Origin: an uncultured Butyricicoccus sp.
GTDB lineage: Bacteria > Bacillota > Clostridia > Oscillospirales > Butyricicoccaceae
Direction: 5' to 3'
DNA: 64,000 nt
Assembly: GCA_934532985.1 (NCBI GenBank)
Contig: CAKTAV010000001.1
Location: forward strand, 313,503 to 377,502
In this document: positions 24,811-34,022 of the stretch, piece after piece
Numbering within the stretch: position 1 is the stretch's first letter
Layout: every line of letters starts with the position of its first letter
Program-made: the position numbers and the translations under genes
Notes under the pieces: generated by a model
What the model was told of the DNA's origin: nothing
Database searches by the model: none
What the model saw: only the letters and a program-made list of their open reading frames with translations

Positions 24811-26223
24811 CTATTTTTCGTAACAAGCGGGATCGTTATACCCATTATTTTCCATCAATATCGTTGCAGTAAACATTCCATTTTGACATGTGAGCTCCAT
24901 GTCGCCGTGATACCGCTTCGCAATCGACTGCAAAATCTTCATGCCGTAGCCATGTCGGCGGGCATTCCGCTTGGTTGTCGCCGGCAGTCCGGAATGATCC
25001 AGTGTCTGCCGCGGGTCACAGCTGTTGCTGACGCGGACGAAGTAAAACCCGCGCTGTTCGCCCGCCTTGACGTGGATAAATTGATCCGTCTTGTCCGACA
25101 GACATCCCTCCAGCGCATTATCCAGCAGGTTAGAAAACAGATTGCTCTGGTCGATTTCCGAAATGTTCCAGTTATTTACCTGCGTCTGTACCTGCATATC
25201 AATCCCACGCCGCCGCGCTTCCTCCGCTTTGACCGTCACAATGGCGTTCACCACCGGTGACGCGCAGTAGCGCACCGGCGTGATGTCGTTCAGGCGCAGA
25301 TTGATCTCGCGCAGTGCGCGCTCCTGCTGCTCTGCATCCGCGATGTCCATCATCTGCTCCATCGCCTCCAACTGCTGCCGCAGCACTTGACAGCAGTGGG
25401 TCATTTCCTCCATGTTGGTCTGCACCAGCTGATAATATGCGCTCTCCGTCTTTTGCTGCTGCCGCAAACGCTGCAGCTCCATCTCGCTGTTCTGCGCGCC
25501 CAGCATTCCCGCCACTCCTTCAAAAATCAGAAAGTCCGCCGCCACCGCCAGCCACGAGCACAGCAGGAAGTATGCCATGCGCGCGCCCGTCTGCTCTTCC
25601 GCGGTGTTTCCCCACAGGCCTATCATAAAAGCAAACTGCAGGATCTCCATCAGCACAACCATAAGGCTGATGTTATGCCGCAGCCTGCCGTCCAGTCGGT
25701 GCCAAAAGGTAGCGAACACCGTCGCCAGCCCCAAAAAAATAATCGTCGACTGTGCCTGCAATACAGTCCACAGCTCCTTCTGCGTCACGGCGTGCAGCCC
25801 CAAGTCAATATACAGCACCACTTCCACAATAATTTCCGCCAATACCAACAGACAGAGATTGCACCCGGATACCACCAGCTTTTCTCGAGTTTCCTCCTTA
25901 CTGACAATCCAGCAAATTATCCCCGTCATACCGACGCCCCAAAGCATGCGCAGGATACGAAACAGCGGCGAAACGCTCGCTGTAGAGAGAAGCTGCGGAT
26001 GCACCAACATGCTCCCACGCAAAAAGCCCGGTGCATTGATGACATTTGTCTGCAATACACCGGCATTCAGCAATAAGTTTACCCCGTATATCACCAGCAC
26101 CACGCAGTAGGTAATCACACGATTCCACCGCAGCCGGCGCGGGACAACAATCCAGAATACGCTCAGCGTCATCGCCTGCAGAAACAGCACGCTAATTGTA
26201 ATCATTTGATATTGTGTCAGCAT
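24811..26223 (-). CDS. GHKL sensor protein with intact ATPase but altered phospho-acceptor motif
   Basis: A 470-residue protein with about six amino-terminal membrane helices (residues 5-240), a coiled dimerisation region and a GHKL ATPase domain. The N-box is SNLLDNALEG (364-373) and the G-box is RHGYGMKIL (423-431). At the place where AgrC-type kinases carry RHD, this protein has MTHCCQVLRQQL (His276): the acidic residue after His is replaced by Cys. It is a paralogue of the next upstream gene, which shows the opposite pattern. It lies 19 bases downstream of that gene in a LytTR operon. Confidence 0.85.
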   Translation of the reverse strand: MLTQYQMITISVLFLQAMTLSVFWIVVPRRLRWNRVITYCVVLVIYGVNLLLNAGVLQTNVINAPGFLRGSMLVHPQLLSTASVSPLFRILRMLWGVGMTGIICWIVSKEETREKLVVSGCNLCLLVLAEIIVEVVLYIDLGLHAVTQKELWTVLQAQSTIIFLGLATVFATFWHRLDGRLRHNISLMVVLMEILQFAFMIGLWGNTAEEQTGARMAYFLLCSWLAVAADFLIFEGVAGMLGAQNSEMELQRLRQQQKTESAYYQLVQTNMEEMTHCCQVLRQQLEAMEQMMDIADAEQQERALREINLRLNDITPVRYCASPVVNAIVTVKAEEARRRGIDMQVQTQVNNWNISEIDQSNLFSNLLDNALEGCLSDKTDQFIHVKAGEQRGFYFVRVSNSCDPRQTLDHSGLPATTKRNARRHGYGMKILQSIAKRYHGDMELTCQNGMFTATILMENNGYNDPACYEK

Positions 26224-26242
26224 GTCCGTTCCTCCGTTTTCT

Positions 26243-27571
26243 TCAACGCTTCTTTTCCCACAGAGACAGGGTTATCAAATACCAGTCCTCATCCCAGTCT
26301 TCATCGCAGGTGCCCTGATATTGCTTCAGCAGGCGGTTTCGCACGCGCTGCCACTCCGCCTCGCCAGGATCTTTCTCGTTAAGCTGCCGCAGACTCCAAC
26401 CCGCCAGTCTCCGGCGGCGCCACCGCGCCTGCACGGTGCAGACCGTTTCTTCTCGAAACGCCGTCAGATACAGCTGCGGATCAGGTGCGTCCGTCCGCCC
26501 TGTTTGCACCATCAGACGCAGCAGCCGGTCAAACAGTACATACTGGTCGATGGTCTGTATGCGCCAGTCCCGCGCATCAATGTCCGTTTCCAGCGTCAGA
26601 CCGCTGTTTTCCGCCCGTCCTGCCCATGCGTTGATAATCGCACTGACCACCGGCAGCGCCGTATACGATACCATCTCGCTGTCGTCCAGCCGCTGCTGCA
26701 TACTCATCAGCAGCTCTTCGCTCCGCTCACGCTCTCCGCTGCACAGCAGGGTATAGAGCACCTGAATTTGATTTTTGAAGTCGTGCCGGAACTTTGCCTG
26801 CTCCTCCGCCCGCTGCCGGAGCATATGGTAGTAGTAATACTCAATTTCCTGCTTTTCGCGCAGCTGCTGCATCTCCATCTGTTCCCGCCGCGCGACGATG
26901 GCGCGGGTAATCAGCTGATACAAAACGATGTCCGCCATCACAGACAGCATAGCCAGCACGCCAAAGTAGATCATCATTTTTTCGCCCAGTGCTTCGCGGT
27001 TCCAAACCTCCATGCCGTACATGCAGGCACACTGCGAGATCGCCAGCACGAGCGCCAGCAGGACGATGCGCCGCCGCATCCGCCGATCCATGTGATTCCA
27101 AAACGTCGAGGAAATTACGGTAAAAGACAACGTGACAATCGGATTGAGTATCTGCATGGTCCACAGTCCCAGCTCGGTATACAAGGACTGATGAATAATA
27201 TGTACCTGAATCCATTCCATAATCAGCTCACCGAGCAGGAATACACAGCCCATATTCACCGACATCAGCAGACGGCGCGGCCAGGTATCAATGCAGACCA
27301 GCCCGCTGACCAAAAGCATCAGCCCAATCGGCACGCCCATCATCGCCACAAAACGCAGGACACTTGTCCCGTCCAGCATTGCCGTGCTCAGTGACGGGAA
27401 CAAATTATGTACCACATACATCAATATATACAGACCGACGCACAGCGCGATGCACGCACTGTCGCGCCATCGGCGTTTGGGAGGGATCATAATCCAGAAC
27501 ATCGCAAAGGTTACCGCTTGCAGGAAAAACGGCAGATTGGCGATGCCTCCCGGAAGCATATTCTGCATCAT
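26243..27571 (-). CDS. GHKL sensor protein with canonical HD box but degenerate ATPase domain
   Basis: A 442-residue protein with about six membrane helices (residues 10-225), then AKFRHDFKNQIQVL (His263), the classical phospho-acceptor box of AgrC/HPK10 kinases. The following ATPase region has lost its motifs: the N-box place reads LFDRLLRLMVQTG, without the Asn residues, and no GxG box is present. It probably cannot bind ATP itself. It overlaps the response-regulator gene by ATGA. Together with the downstream paralogue it could form one working heterodimer (inference). Confidence 0.85.
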   Translation of the reverse strand: MMQNMLPGGIANLPFFLQAVTFAMFWIMIPPKRRWRDSACIALCVGLYILMYVVHNLFPSLSTAMLDGTSVLRFVAMMGVPIGLMLLVSGLVCIDTWPRRLLMSVNMGCVFLLGELIMEWIQVHIIHQSLYTELGLWTMQILNPIVTLSFTVISSTFWNHMDRRMRRRIVLLALVLAISQCACMYGMEVWNREALGEKMMIYFGVLAMLSVMADIVLYQLITRAIVARREQMEMQQLREKQEIEYYYYHMLRQRAEEQAKFRHDFKNQIQVLYTLLCSGERERSEELLMSMQQRLDDSEMVSYTALPVVSAIINAWAGRAENSGLTLETDIDARDWRIQTIDQYVLFDRLLRLMVQTGRTDAPDPQLYLTAFREETVCTVQARWRRRRLAGWSLRQLNEKDPGEAEWQRVRNRLLKQYQGTCDEDWDEDWYLITLSLWEKKR

Positions 27572-28281
27572 ATCTGTTCTCCCAGGTAGTGATAAAACGC
27601 CTCTCGGCTGGTCTTTTGCCGTTTTTTGCTGATCGGGATTTGCGTCCCGTCCATCAGCTCCAGATAATCGCTGCGGAAGCGGCTGACATGATCCAGATTT
27701 ACCAGATAACTCTGATGACAGCGCAGAAACTGCTCCGGCAGCCGCTCTTCCAGCTCGTTGAGCTTAAAGTATCCCTCCAGTCGTTCGTTCTCGGTTACAA
27801 TATAGACCACTCGGCGCTGGCTCTCCAAATAGCGTATCTCCCGCACCGGAACACGCAGTACCTCCTTATGAACTTTCAGCGACAGATAATCCTCGGTCTC
27901 CGGCGCTGCCGGTACCTCAGTCACGCGGTCCAGCTCACGGCACAGAACCCGACAGTCTACCGGCTTGATGAGAAAGCCATCCGCCTTGCCGTGAAAAATA
28001 TCTTGGCTGTATTCCACATGTCCGGTAATAAACAAAATCTTCAGCCCCGGACAGCGATCCGCTACCCAGTTGGATACCGTAATGCCGTTTTCTCTCCCCA
28101 AATCAATATCCAGCAGCAAAACGTCCGGTCGGTTTGTTCCCGTCCCCGCCAGCCACTGCTCCAGCTCCGCACGCGAATTACACAGCGTAATCGTGTGCTC
28201 GGTTGTCCAGGACGATCGGATCATCTGCGCCAAGCTGCGCAGAACGTCCCGATTGTCATCGCATATCCCAACATTTACCAT
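27568..28281 (-). CDS. LytTR family response regulator
   Basis: A 237-residue protein. Residues 1-120 are a receiver domain with the acidic pair CDD, the phospho-acceptor Asp in LLLDIDLG (near 58) and the Lys in LIKPVD. Residues about 130-235 are a LytTR DNA-binding domain (YLESQRRVVYIVT, FLRCHQSYLVNL). It is of the AgrA type, usually phosphorylated by a GHKL kinase responding to peptides. GGAGGGG lies before the ATG. First gene of the operon with the two sensor proteins. Confidence 0.95.
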   Translation of the reverse strand: MVNVGICDDNRDVLRSLAQMIRSSWTTEHTITLCNSRAELEQWLAGTGTNRPDVLLLDIDLGRENGITVSNWVADRCPGLKILFITGHVEYSQDIFHGKADGFLIKPVDCRVLCRELDRVTEVPAAPETEDYLSLKVHKEVLRVPVREIRYLESQRRVVYIVTENERLEGYFKLNELEERLPEQFLRCHQSYLVNLDHVSRFRSDYLELMDGTQIPISKKRQKTSREAFYHYLGEQI

Positions 28282-28316
28282 GCTATTCCCCTCCTTTTTC
28301 TGCTCCTCTTTTTTCT

Positions 28317-28352
28317 ACTATAGCATAGTTTTACATTCTTAGAAATAGTTTT
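28317..28352. promoter_or_regulatory. Candidate LytTR binding repeats and promoter of the regulator operon
   Basis: ATAGTTTT occurs at 28325-28332 and 28345-28352, 20 bp apart on one DNA face, close to the 21-bp spacing of AgrA-type direct repeats. They overlap the -35 area of a minus-strand promoter whose -10 is TATAGT (28322-28317). The site lies between this operon and the divergent MATE gene. Confidence 0.45.
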
Positions 28353-28405
28353 CTTTTTCTTTGAACAATTTTTGAGCATGTTTGCAGTATCGTTTCTTCC
28401 CCGCA

Positions 28406-28434
28406 TTGACTTCTCCTTTGCCCCGTGCTTTAAT
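28406..28434 (+). promoter_or_regulatory. Predicted promoter of the MATE gene
   Basis: TTGACT (28406-28411), 17 bp, TTTAAT (28429-28434). The expected transcript start, near 28441, lies at or after the only far-upstream in-frame start codon (TTG 28440). Confidence 0.6.
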
Positions 28435-28502
28435 AATCATTGGCTGCAGTCGTTGTTGTCTGTCCGTTACATTTGCATATCAATCCAAGGAGGCGACGCT
28501 CT

Positions 28503-29864
28503 ATTTCATCTACACATTCTCATGATTTGACCAGCGGCCCGCTGCTGTCCTCCCTGCTGCTGTTTTCTGTCCCGATTTTAATCGGTAATTTATTCCAGCA
28601 GCTGTATAATATCGTGGACACCACCGCCGTGAGCCATTTGCTCGGCGCGGATGCTCTCGCTGCCCTCGGCTGCACCACCTCGCTGTATGACGTCGTTGTG
28701 TGCATTGCCACCGGCATGACGGCGGGCTTTTCCATCGTCATCGCCCGCATCTTCGGCTCGCGCCGTCCGGCACGCCTGCGGCAGGCCACCGCGACGATTG
28801 TCATCCTGACCGTGATTCTGTCGCTGCTGCTGACGCTCATCAGCTTGGCGTTCAGCCGTCCGATGCTCGTCGCGCTGCACACACCGGCGGCCATCTTGGA
28901 CTCCTCGCTGCTGTACATCCGCACGATTTTCGCCGGTATCTTTTTCACCATGAGCTATAACGCCATGGCAAGCGTCCTGCGCGGCATCGGCAACAGCCTG
29001 TATCCGCTGCTGTTTTTGATTTTGTCCTCCGTGCTCAACGTCGGGCTGGATCTGCTGTTTATGGCAGTATTTCGCTGGGGCATCTTTGGCGCGGCGTTCG
29101 CCACCGTTCTGGCGCAGCTGATCTCCGCCGTCGCCTGCCTGATCTATATCGTCCGCTGCTGTCCGGAGCTGCATCTCAAGCGAGAGGACTTCCGGTTTGA
29201 CGGCGCGCTCGTGCGCGAGCTGCTGGTCACCGGCCTTGCCATGGGACTCATGCAGTCCACCGTCTGCATCGGCACGATGATTATGCAGTCCGCCGTCAAC
29301 GGTCTGGGCACTGCGACGATTGCAGGCTACACCGCGGCACGCAAGATTCACGGCCTGCTGCTGACGATTCTGTTTGCCTTCGGCAACACGGCCTCGACAT
29401 TTGCTGGCCAGAATCTCGGGGCCCGTCAGCTGTCCCGCGCCTTTCACGGCATCCGTGTGCTCGTTCTGCTCGGTCTGGTCTGGGTTACACTGGTCAATGT
29501 ATTTATCTTCTTCCGCTGCGAAGCGCTCGCCAGCTTGATTACTGGCAGCACCGACCCGGCTGTGCTCGGCGCGGTCACACGCTATCTGCATATGGACGTG
29601 CCGTTTTATTATGGCATCTCCGTGCTGATTATCCTGCGCTATTCGCTGCAGGGTCTGGGCGGCAAGCTCGCCGCTGTCGCCGAGGGCGTCATGGAGATGT
29701 GCGGAAACATTCTCTCCGCCCTCTTCCTCGTCCCCGCGCTCGGCTATTTCGGCGTATGCCTGTGCGAGCCGATCACCTGCACGGCCTGTGCCGTCATGAT
29801 CTGTCTGGCGTTCTGGTACTCGGTTCGCCGCCTGCGCGCGCAGCCGGACGAGCTGGCGTGGTAA
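28503..29864 (+). CDS. MATE family multidrug/metabolite efflux transporter, apparent ATT start
   Basis: About 453 residues in twelve membrane helices. DLTSGPLLSSLLLFSVPILIG and NLFQQLYNIVD are the family start, and the MATE repeat recurs after mid-protein. MATE proteins export organic cations or drugs using a Na+ or H+ gradient. No in-frame ATG exists near the start. The perfect ribosome site AAGGAGG (28487-28493) points to ATT 28503, nine bases away, giving SSTHSHDLTSG. TTG codons at 28440 and 28473 lack ribosome sites. It is divergent from the LytTR operon, suggesting control by it. Confidence 0.9.
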   Translation: MSSTHSHDLTSGPLLSSLLLFSVPILIGNLFQQLYNIVDTTAVSHLLGADALAALGCTTSLYDVVVCIATGMTAGFSIVIARIFGSRRPARLRQATATIVILTVILSLLLTLISLAFSRPMLVALHTPAAILDSSLLYIRTIFAGIFFTMSYNAMASVLRGIGNSLYPLLFLILSSVLNVGLDLLFMAVFRWGIFGAAFATVLAQLISAVACLIYIVRCCPELHLKREDFRFDGALVRELLVTGLAMGLMQSTVCIGTMIMQSAVNGLGTATIAGYTAARKIHGLLLTILFAFGNTASTFAGQNLGARQLSRAFHGIRVLVLLGLVWVTLVNVFIFFRCEALASLITGSTDPAVLGAVTRYLHMDVPFYYGISVLIILRYSLQGLGGKLAAVAEGVMEMCGNILSALFLVPALGYFGVCLCEPITCTACAVMICLAFWYSVRRLRAQPDELAW

Positions 29865-29913
29865 TTCCCCCGCATTTTCTGCTACTTCATCCCTCTGAAA
29901 GGATCTGTACACT

Positions 29914-30837
29914 ATGGATACCGCTATCCTCATCACCCAAATGGCAGAACTTTTTTTGATGATCGGTCTGGGTTTTGTGCTGTTTCGCGTCGGTCTGCTC
30001 GACGTGGATTTCAACCAGAAAATGACCAAGGTTCTGCTGTACGTCACCGTCCCCGCCCTGATTCTGGATTCCGTTCTTCAGCAGGAGGAACGGCTGGACG
30101 GCGTGCAGGTTGCCACCGTATTTGCCATCGGCTTTGGCTTATACTTTGTCTTTCCGCTGCTGGCCTTTGTCATCGTCAAGCTCCTGCGCCTTCCGCTGGC
30201 AGATCAGGGCCTGTATATGTACATGCTGACCTATGGCAACGTCGGCTTCATGGGCTTTCCTGTCATCGCCGCGCTTTATGGCTCCACCGCCGTGTTTTAT
30301 ACCGCAATCATCAATATTCTGTTCAATCTCTCCTGTTTTTCCGTCGGACTGGTGCTCATGCACTATGGAAAACAGCGCACCGCATCATTTGATCCGCGCA
30401 CGCTGCTGTCCCCCGGCATCATCGGCTGTGTGCTGTCGATTATCATCTATTTTGCTGACATTCACTTCCCGCCCGTGCTGAGTGAATCCATCGCCTCGGT
30501 CGGCGCGATTACCACCCCGCTGGCAATGATTTTGATCGGCGCAACCCTCGCACGTATGCCGTTTCACACGGTGTTTCAGGACTGGCATCTCTATCCGTTT
30601 ACTCTGGTCAAGCAATTCGCTGTTCCGCTGCTCCTGTGGTTCCCGCTGCGCTGGCTGATTTCGGATACCTTCGTCCTGCATATCACGTTTATCCTGCTGC
30701 TCATGCCGGTGGCAAACAACAGCATTTTGTTCGCCACCAATTACGGCGGCGACGAAACACTCGCGGCAAAGGCCGTGTTCCTGACCACGCTGGTGTCGAT
30801 TGTGTCCATTCCGCTGCTGGCGGCGGTATTCTTGTAA
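29914..30837 (+). CDS. AEC (auxin efflux carrier) family transporter
   Basis: A 307-residue membrane protein with about ten helices in two inverted halves. It starts MAELFLMIGLGFVLFRVGLLD and contains GNVGFMGFPVIAALYG and the end LLLMPVANNSILFATNYGGD, both typical of AEC/malonate-permease-like exporters. AAGGA lies 10 bases before the ATG. It follows the MATE gene by 49 bases on the same strand, so the two exporters are probably co-transcribed. Substrate unknown. Confidence 0.93.
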   Translation: MDTAILITQMAELFLMIGLGFVLFRVGLLDVDFNQKMTKVLLYVTVPALILDSVLQQEERLDGVQVATVFAIGFGLYFVFPLLAFVIVKLLRLPLADQGLYMYMLTYGNVGFMGFPVIAALYGSTAVFYTAIINILFNLSCFSVGLVLMHYGKQRTASFDPRTLLSPGIIGCVLSIIIYFADIHFPPVLSESIASVGAITTPLAMILIGATLARMPFHTVFQDWHLYPFTLVKQFAVPLLLWFPLRWLISDTFVLHITFILLLMPVANNSILFATNYGGDETLAAKAVFLTTLVSIVSIPLLAAVFL

Positions 30838-31130
30838 TCGCGTCGCTGCGACGTCGCATCGGCGAATTATACTACCTCCCTGTGCCGAAGTATCGGCACA
30901 GCTCGACCGTTCCATTGCCTCGCTCCTCAAATTTCAAACACTTCGCTGGTTTGAAATTTGAATCATCGTAAGGGCTACTTTGTAAGTTGGCAGGTAGCAA
31001 CTGCTGTTTCAATACACAATCCAGCGCAGCGATTGTGCATTGAGGGAGCAAGGCCACGGAGTGGCTGAGACGTGCTGATGCCTCAGCGCGTCGATGTAAC
31101 GTAGTGCGCCGCAGCGATGACGCCGCTCCT
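30838..31130. repeat. Composite repeat copies C1 and C2, inverted relative to 14405-14690
   Basis: C1 (plus) has GTGCCGA-AGTA-TCGGCAC (30882-30899) and a perfect 12-bp stem (30927-30938 with 30950-30961). C2 (minus) has a 13-bp stem with one mismatch (31009-31021 with 31031-31043) and GCTGA-TGCC-TCAGC (31074-31087). The linker matches that of B1/B2 when reversed. The gap up to glgA holds no gene. Confidence 0.85.
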
Positions 31131-31248
31131 GACTGGTTTTCTTTTCGTCCACTTTCTTTTGACAGCAAAAGAAAATGGACTTCTCTCGTCAACAACTATA
31201 GTAAAGTGACCAAGCAAATAGAGCCTTCACAGCATCAGCATCGTTTCA

Positions 31249-31279
31249 AAAGGGCAGTGCCATCTCGGCACTGCCCTTT
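31249..31279 (-). terminator. Terminator of the glg operon
   Basis: A 13-bp perfect stem AAAGGGCAGTGCC/GGCACTGCCCTTT with a 5-base loop, 12 bases past the glgA stop, with TTTT following on the minus strand. Confidence 0.85.
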
Positions 31280-31291
31280 CCATATACATTG

Positions 31292-32731
31292 TTATTTCGC
31301 CGCCATCGCGGTCTTGTAGACATCCACATATTTCGCCGCCGAGGACGTCCAGCTGTAGTCGCCCTTCATGCCCGCGATCTGCATCGCTCTCCATGCGTCC
31401 TTCTTTTCCGTGAACACATGAATCGCCTCCTCCAGAACATACAGCATGTCGTGCGCATTGAACGCCGCAAACGAGAAGCCGTCGCCCGTTCCGGTGTACT
31501 GGTTATACGCTGTGACTGTGTCCTTCAGACCGCCGGTCTCGCGCACCAGCGGAATGGTGCCGTAGCGCATCGCAATCATCTGCGTCAGGCCGCACGGCTC
31601 AAACAGCGACGGCATGAGCAGCAGATCCGCGCCGCCGTAGATCTTGTTTGCCAGATCATTGTTGAACATAATATTCGCCGACAGCCTATCCGGATACGCC
31701 TTTTTCGCATCCAGCAGCATCTGTTCATAGCCGTAATCACCCGTGCCCAGTACAATCAGGCGGACATTCAGGCTCAGGATATCACCCAGCACGCCCTGAA
31801 GCAGATCCAGACCCTTCTGGCTGACCAGACGTCCGATCATGCCGATGACCAGCGTGTCATCGTCCGCCTCCAAACCGCACATCTCCAGCAGACCCTCACG
31901 GTTCTTCTTCTTTTTCTCCAGCGTGTCAATGCCGTAGTTTTCAAACAGATGGGGATCGGTCTCCGGATCGTAATACTTGATATTCAGGCCATTCAGAATG
32001 CCGTATACCTTGCCGTTGTACCAGCGCAGCACCGGATCGAGCGAGAAGCCATAAAACGGCGTCTGGATCTCCTGTGCATAGCTCGGCGAAACCGTCGTCA
32101 CACAGCTTGCGCAGACAATAGCGGCCTTCATCAGATTGACATTACCGTCCTGCTGCAGGAAGCCGTTATCGAACTGATAGCGGTCAATACCCAGGACATA
32201 ATCCGTGATTTCGTCGCCAAACTGACCCTGATACTGGATATTATGGATGGTAAATACCGTCTTCATCTTCGCATACAGCGAGCTGAACTTATAATACAGG
32301 TTAAAGTATACCGGAACCAGTGCGGTCTGCCAATCGTTGCAGTTAATAATATCCGGATGGAAGCCGATGATCGGCAGCATATCCAGCACGGCATGGCAGA
32401 AGAACGCAAAACGCTCTGCATCGTCATATTCGCCGTAGATCTGCTTGCGGTCAAAATAATACTCATTGTCAATGAAGTAATAATTGATCTGATCCTTTTT
32501 CAGATGATAAATTCCGCAGTACTGGCTGCGCCATGCCAACTGGACATACATCGTGTCCACCAGCTTCATCTTCTCCAGCCATTCCTTTCCGATCAGAGAG
32601 TACCGCGGGCAGACAACGCTTACCTCGCATCCTTCTTCCGTCAGCGCCTGCGGCAGCGAGCCGGCAACATCCGCCAGACCACCGGTTTTAATAAATGGCG
32701 CCACCTCACTGGCTACGTATAAAACTTTCAT
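31292..32731 (-). CDS. glgA: Glycogen synthase (ADP-glucose type)
   Basis: A 479-residue GT-B glycosyltransferase (family GT5) that extends alpha-1,4-glucan from ADP-glucose. The amino-terminal KTGGLADVAGSLP loop binds ADP-glucose. The later SLFEPCGLTQMIAMRYGT is the classical carboxy-terminal signature. AGAGGAG precedes the ATG. It is the last gene of glgC-glgD-glgA; a 148-base gap separates it from glgD. The usual glgB and glgP are not in the window. Confidence 0.97.
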   Translation of the reverse strand: MKVLYVASEVAPFIKTGGLADVAGSLPQALTEEGCEVSVVCPRYSLIGKEWLEKMKLVDTMYVQLAWRSQYCGIYHLKKDQINYYFIDNEYYFDRKQIYGEYDDAERFAFFCHAVLDMLPIIGFHPDIINCNDWQTALVPVYFNLYYKFSSLYAKMKTVFTIHNIQYQGQFGDEITDYVLGIDRYQFDNGFLQQDGNVNLMKAAIVCASCVTTVSPSYAQEIQTPFYGFSLDPVLRWYNGKVYGILNGLNIKYYDPETDPHLFENYGIDTLEKKKKNREGLLEMCGLEADDDTLVIGMIGRLVSQKGLDLLQGVLGDILSLNVRLIVLGTGDYGYEQMLLDAKKAYPDRLSANIMFNNDLANKIYGGADLLLMPSLFEPCGLTQMIAMRYGTIPLVRETGGLKDTVTAYNQYTGTGDGFSFAAFNAHDMLYVLEEAIHVFTEKKDAWRAMQIAGMKGDYSWTSSAAKYVDVYKTAMAAK

Positions 32732-32879
32732 GATGTTCTCCTCTTTTCCTCTGCTCCTCCCCAGAGCAGCGCATACAGGGCACCGACCGCTCCCAGCTCG
32801 ATGTTCTGTGTTTTATGATGTCAAATCAGCGCCCGCCGCATGGTCTCCTCCCATCCGGCGGCGCCGATTTTCCGTTTCG

Positions 32880-34010
32880 TCATACAATCGCGTTCTTTTC
32901 AATCGCCACCGGATAGGTCACATGCCCCATCATTCGGCGATCCGGACGGATCACAACATTTTTATCTGCTACGACGTAGGACAGATCGACATTTTCTTCA
33001 ATTTCACTGCCCTGCATAATAATCGAATCCTTGACAACCGCGCCCTTTTTCACCGTGACACCGCGGAACAGGATAGAATTTTCCACACGGCCCTCAATCT
33101 TGCAGCCGTCCGCAATCAGGCTGTCGTTGACCACTGCCTCGTCGCCGTAATACGTCGGCGCCTCATCACGAATCTTGGTAAAGATCGGACGCTCCGGCAC
33201 AAAGACCTGATCGCGCAGCTCCTTGTCCAGCATATCCATCGAAGCCGAGAAATAACTCTTGATGTTCTCAATGCGTGCGGCATAGTTGCTGAATACATAG
33301 CCATACAGTTGCTTGCCCTGTGTAAAGAGATACTGCATCGCGTCGCTCTCAAACGAGCGGAGATTATGTGTGACGCAGTCCGACAGCAGCTGACGCAGGA
33401 ATTCCCGCTTCATGATGTAAATGCCCAGCGACTTGTGCTTGCACTGGCCGCCCATGTTGTCGCCGTAGCGAATGTCCATAATTTCATGGCGCGGGGACAG
33501 TTCCAAAAACGTGTCGCTCGCCGTGCCCTCGCTGGACTTGGTGCACACCATCGTCACATCCACACCGGTCTCTCGATGCTTGCGCAGCACGTCATCCAGT
33601 GGAATATTCGCCACGATGTCGCCGCCCGCGATGATCACATGCTCCGCCTTGCTCTTGCGGAACAGCTCACTGATGGAGCCCAGTGCCTCCAGCACGGTGC
33701 GGTAATTCTCCGTCACCAGCGGAGAGGACTTCGGGGCAAAGGCATTCGGCGGAAGCAGCATCATGCCGCCGCGCTTGCGTGCCAGATCCCAATCCTTGCC
33801 GCTTCCCAGATGATCCATCAGCGACTGATACTTGTCGCGCATGACGATACCGACCTGATTGCAGCCGGAATTGACCAGATTGGAAAGCATAAAATCAATA
33901 ATACGATAGCGTCCGCTGAACGGAACCGACGCAATCGGACGGTGTTCGGACAGCTCCCGCATATCGTTTTCCATATCAAATCCAATGATAATACCCAGTG
34001 TGTTCTTCAT
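32880..34010 (-). CDS. glgD: Glucose-1-phosphate adenylyltransferase, GlgD subunit
   Basis: A 376-residue homologue of GlgC with a nucleotidyltransferase domain followed by left-handed beta-helix repeats. The GxGxRL substrate loop of GlgC is missing from its start (GIIGFDMENDMRELSEHRP), as in GlgD subunits, which mainly boost the catalytic GlgC partner. AGGTGA precedes the ATG. It lies 12 bases after glgC. Confidence 0.95.
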   Translation of the reverse strand: MKNTLGIIIGFDMENDMRELSEHRPIASVPFSGRYRIIDFMLSNLVNSGCNQVGIVMRDKYQSLMDHLGSGKDWDLARKRGGMMLLPPNAFAPKSSPLVTENYRTVLEALGSISELFRKSKAEHVIIAGGDIVANIPLDDVLRKHRETGVDVTMVCTKSSEGTASDTFLELSPRHEIMDIRYGDNMGGQCKHKSLGIYIMKREFLRQLLSDCVTHNLRSFESDAMQYLFTQGKQLYGYVFSNYAARIENIKSYFSASMDMLDKELRDQVFVPERPIFTKIRDEAPTYYGDEAVVNDSLIADGCKIEGRVENSILFRGVTVKKGAVVKDSIIMQGSEIEENVDLSYVVADKNVVIRPDRRMMGHVTYPVAIEKNAIV

Positions 34011-34022
34011 GATCTCACCTCA

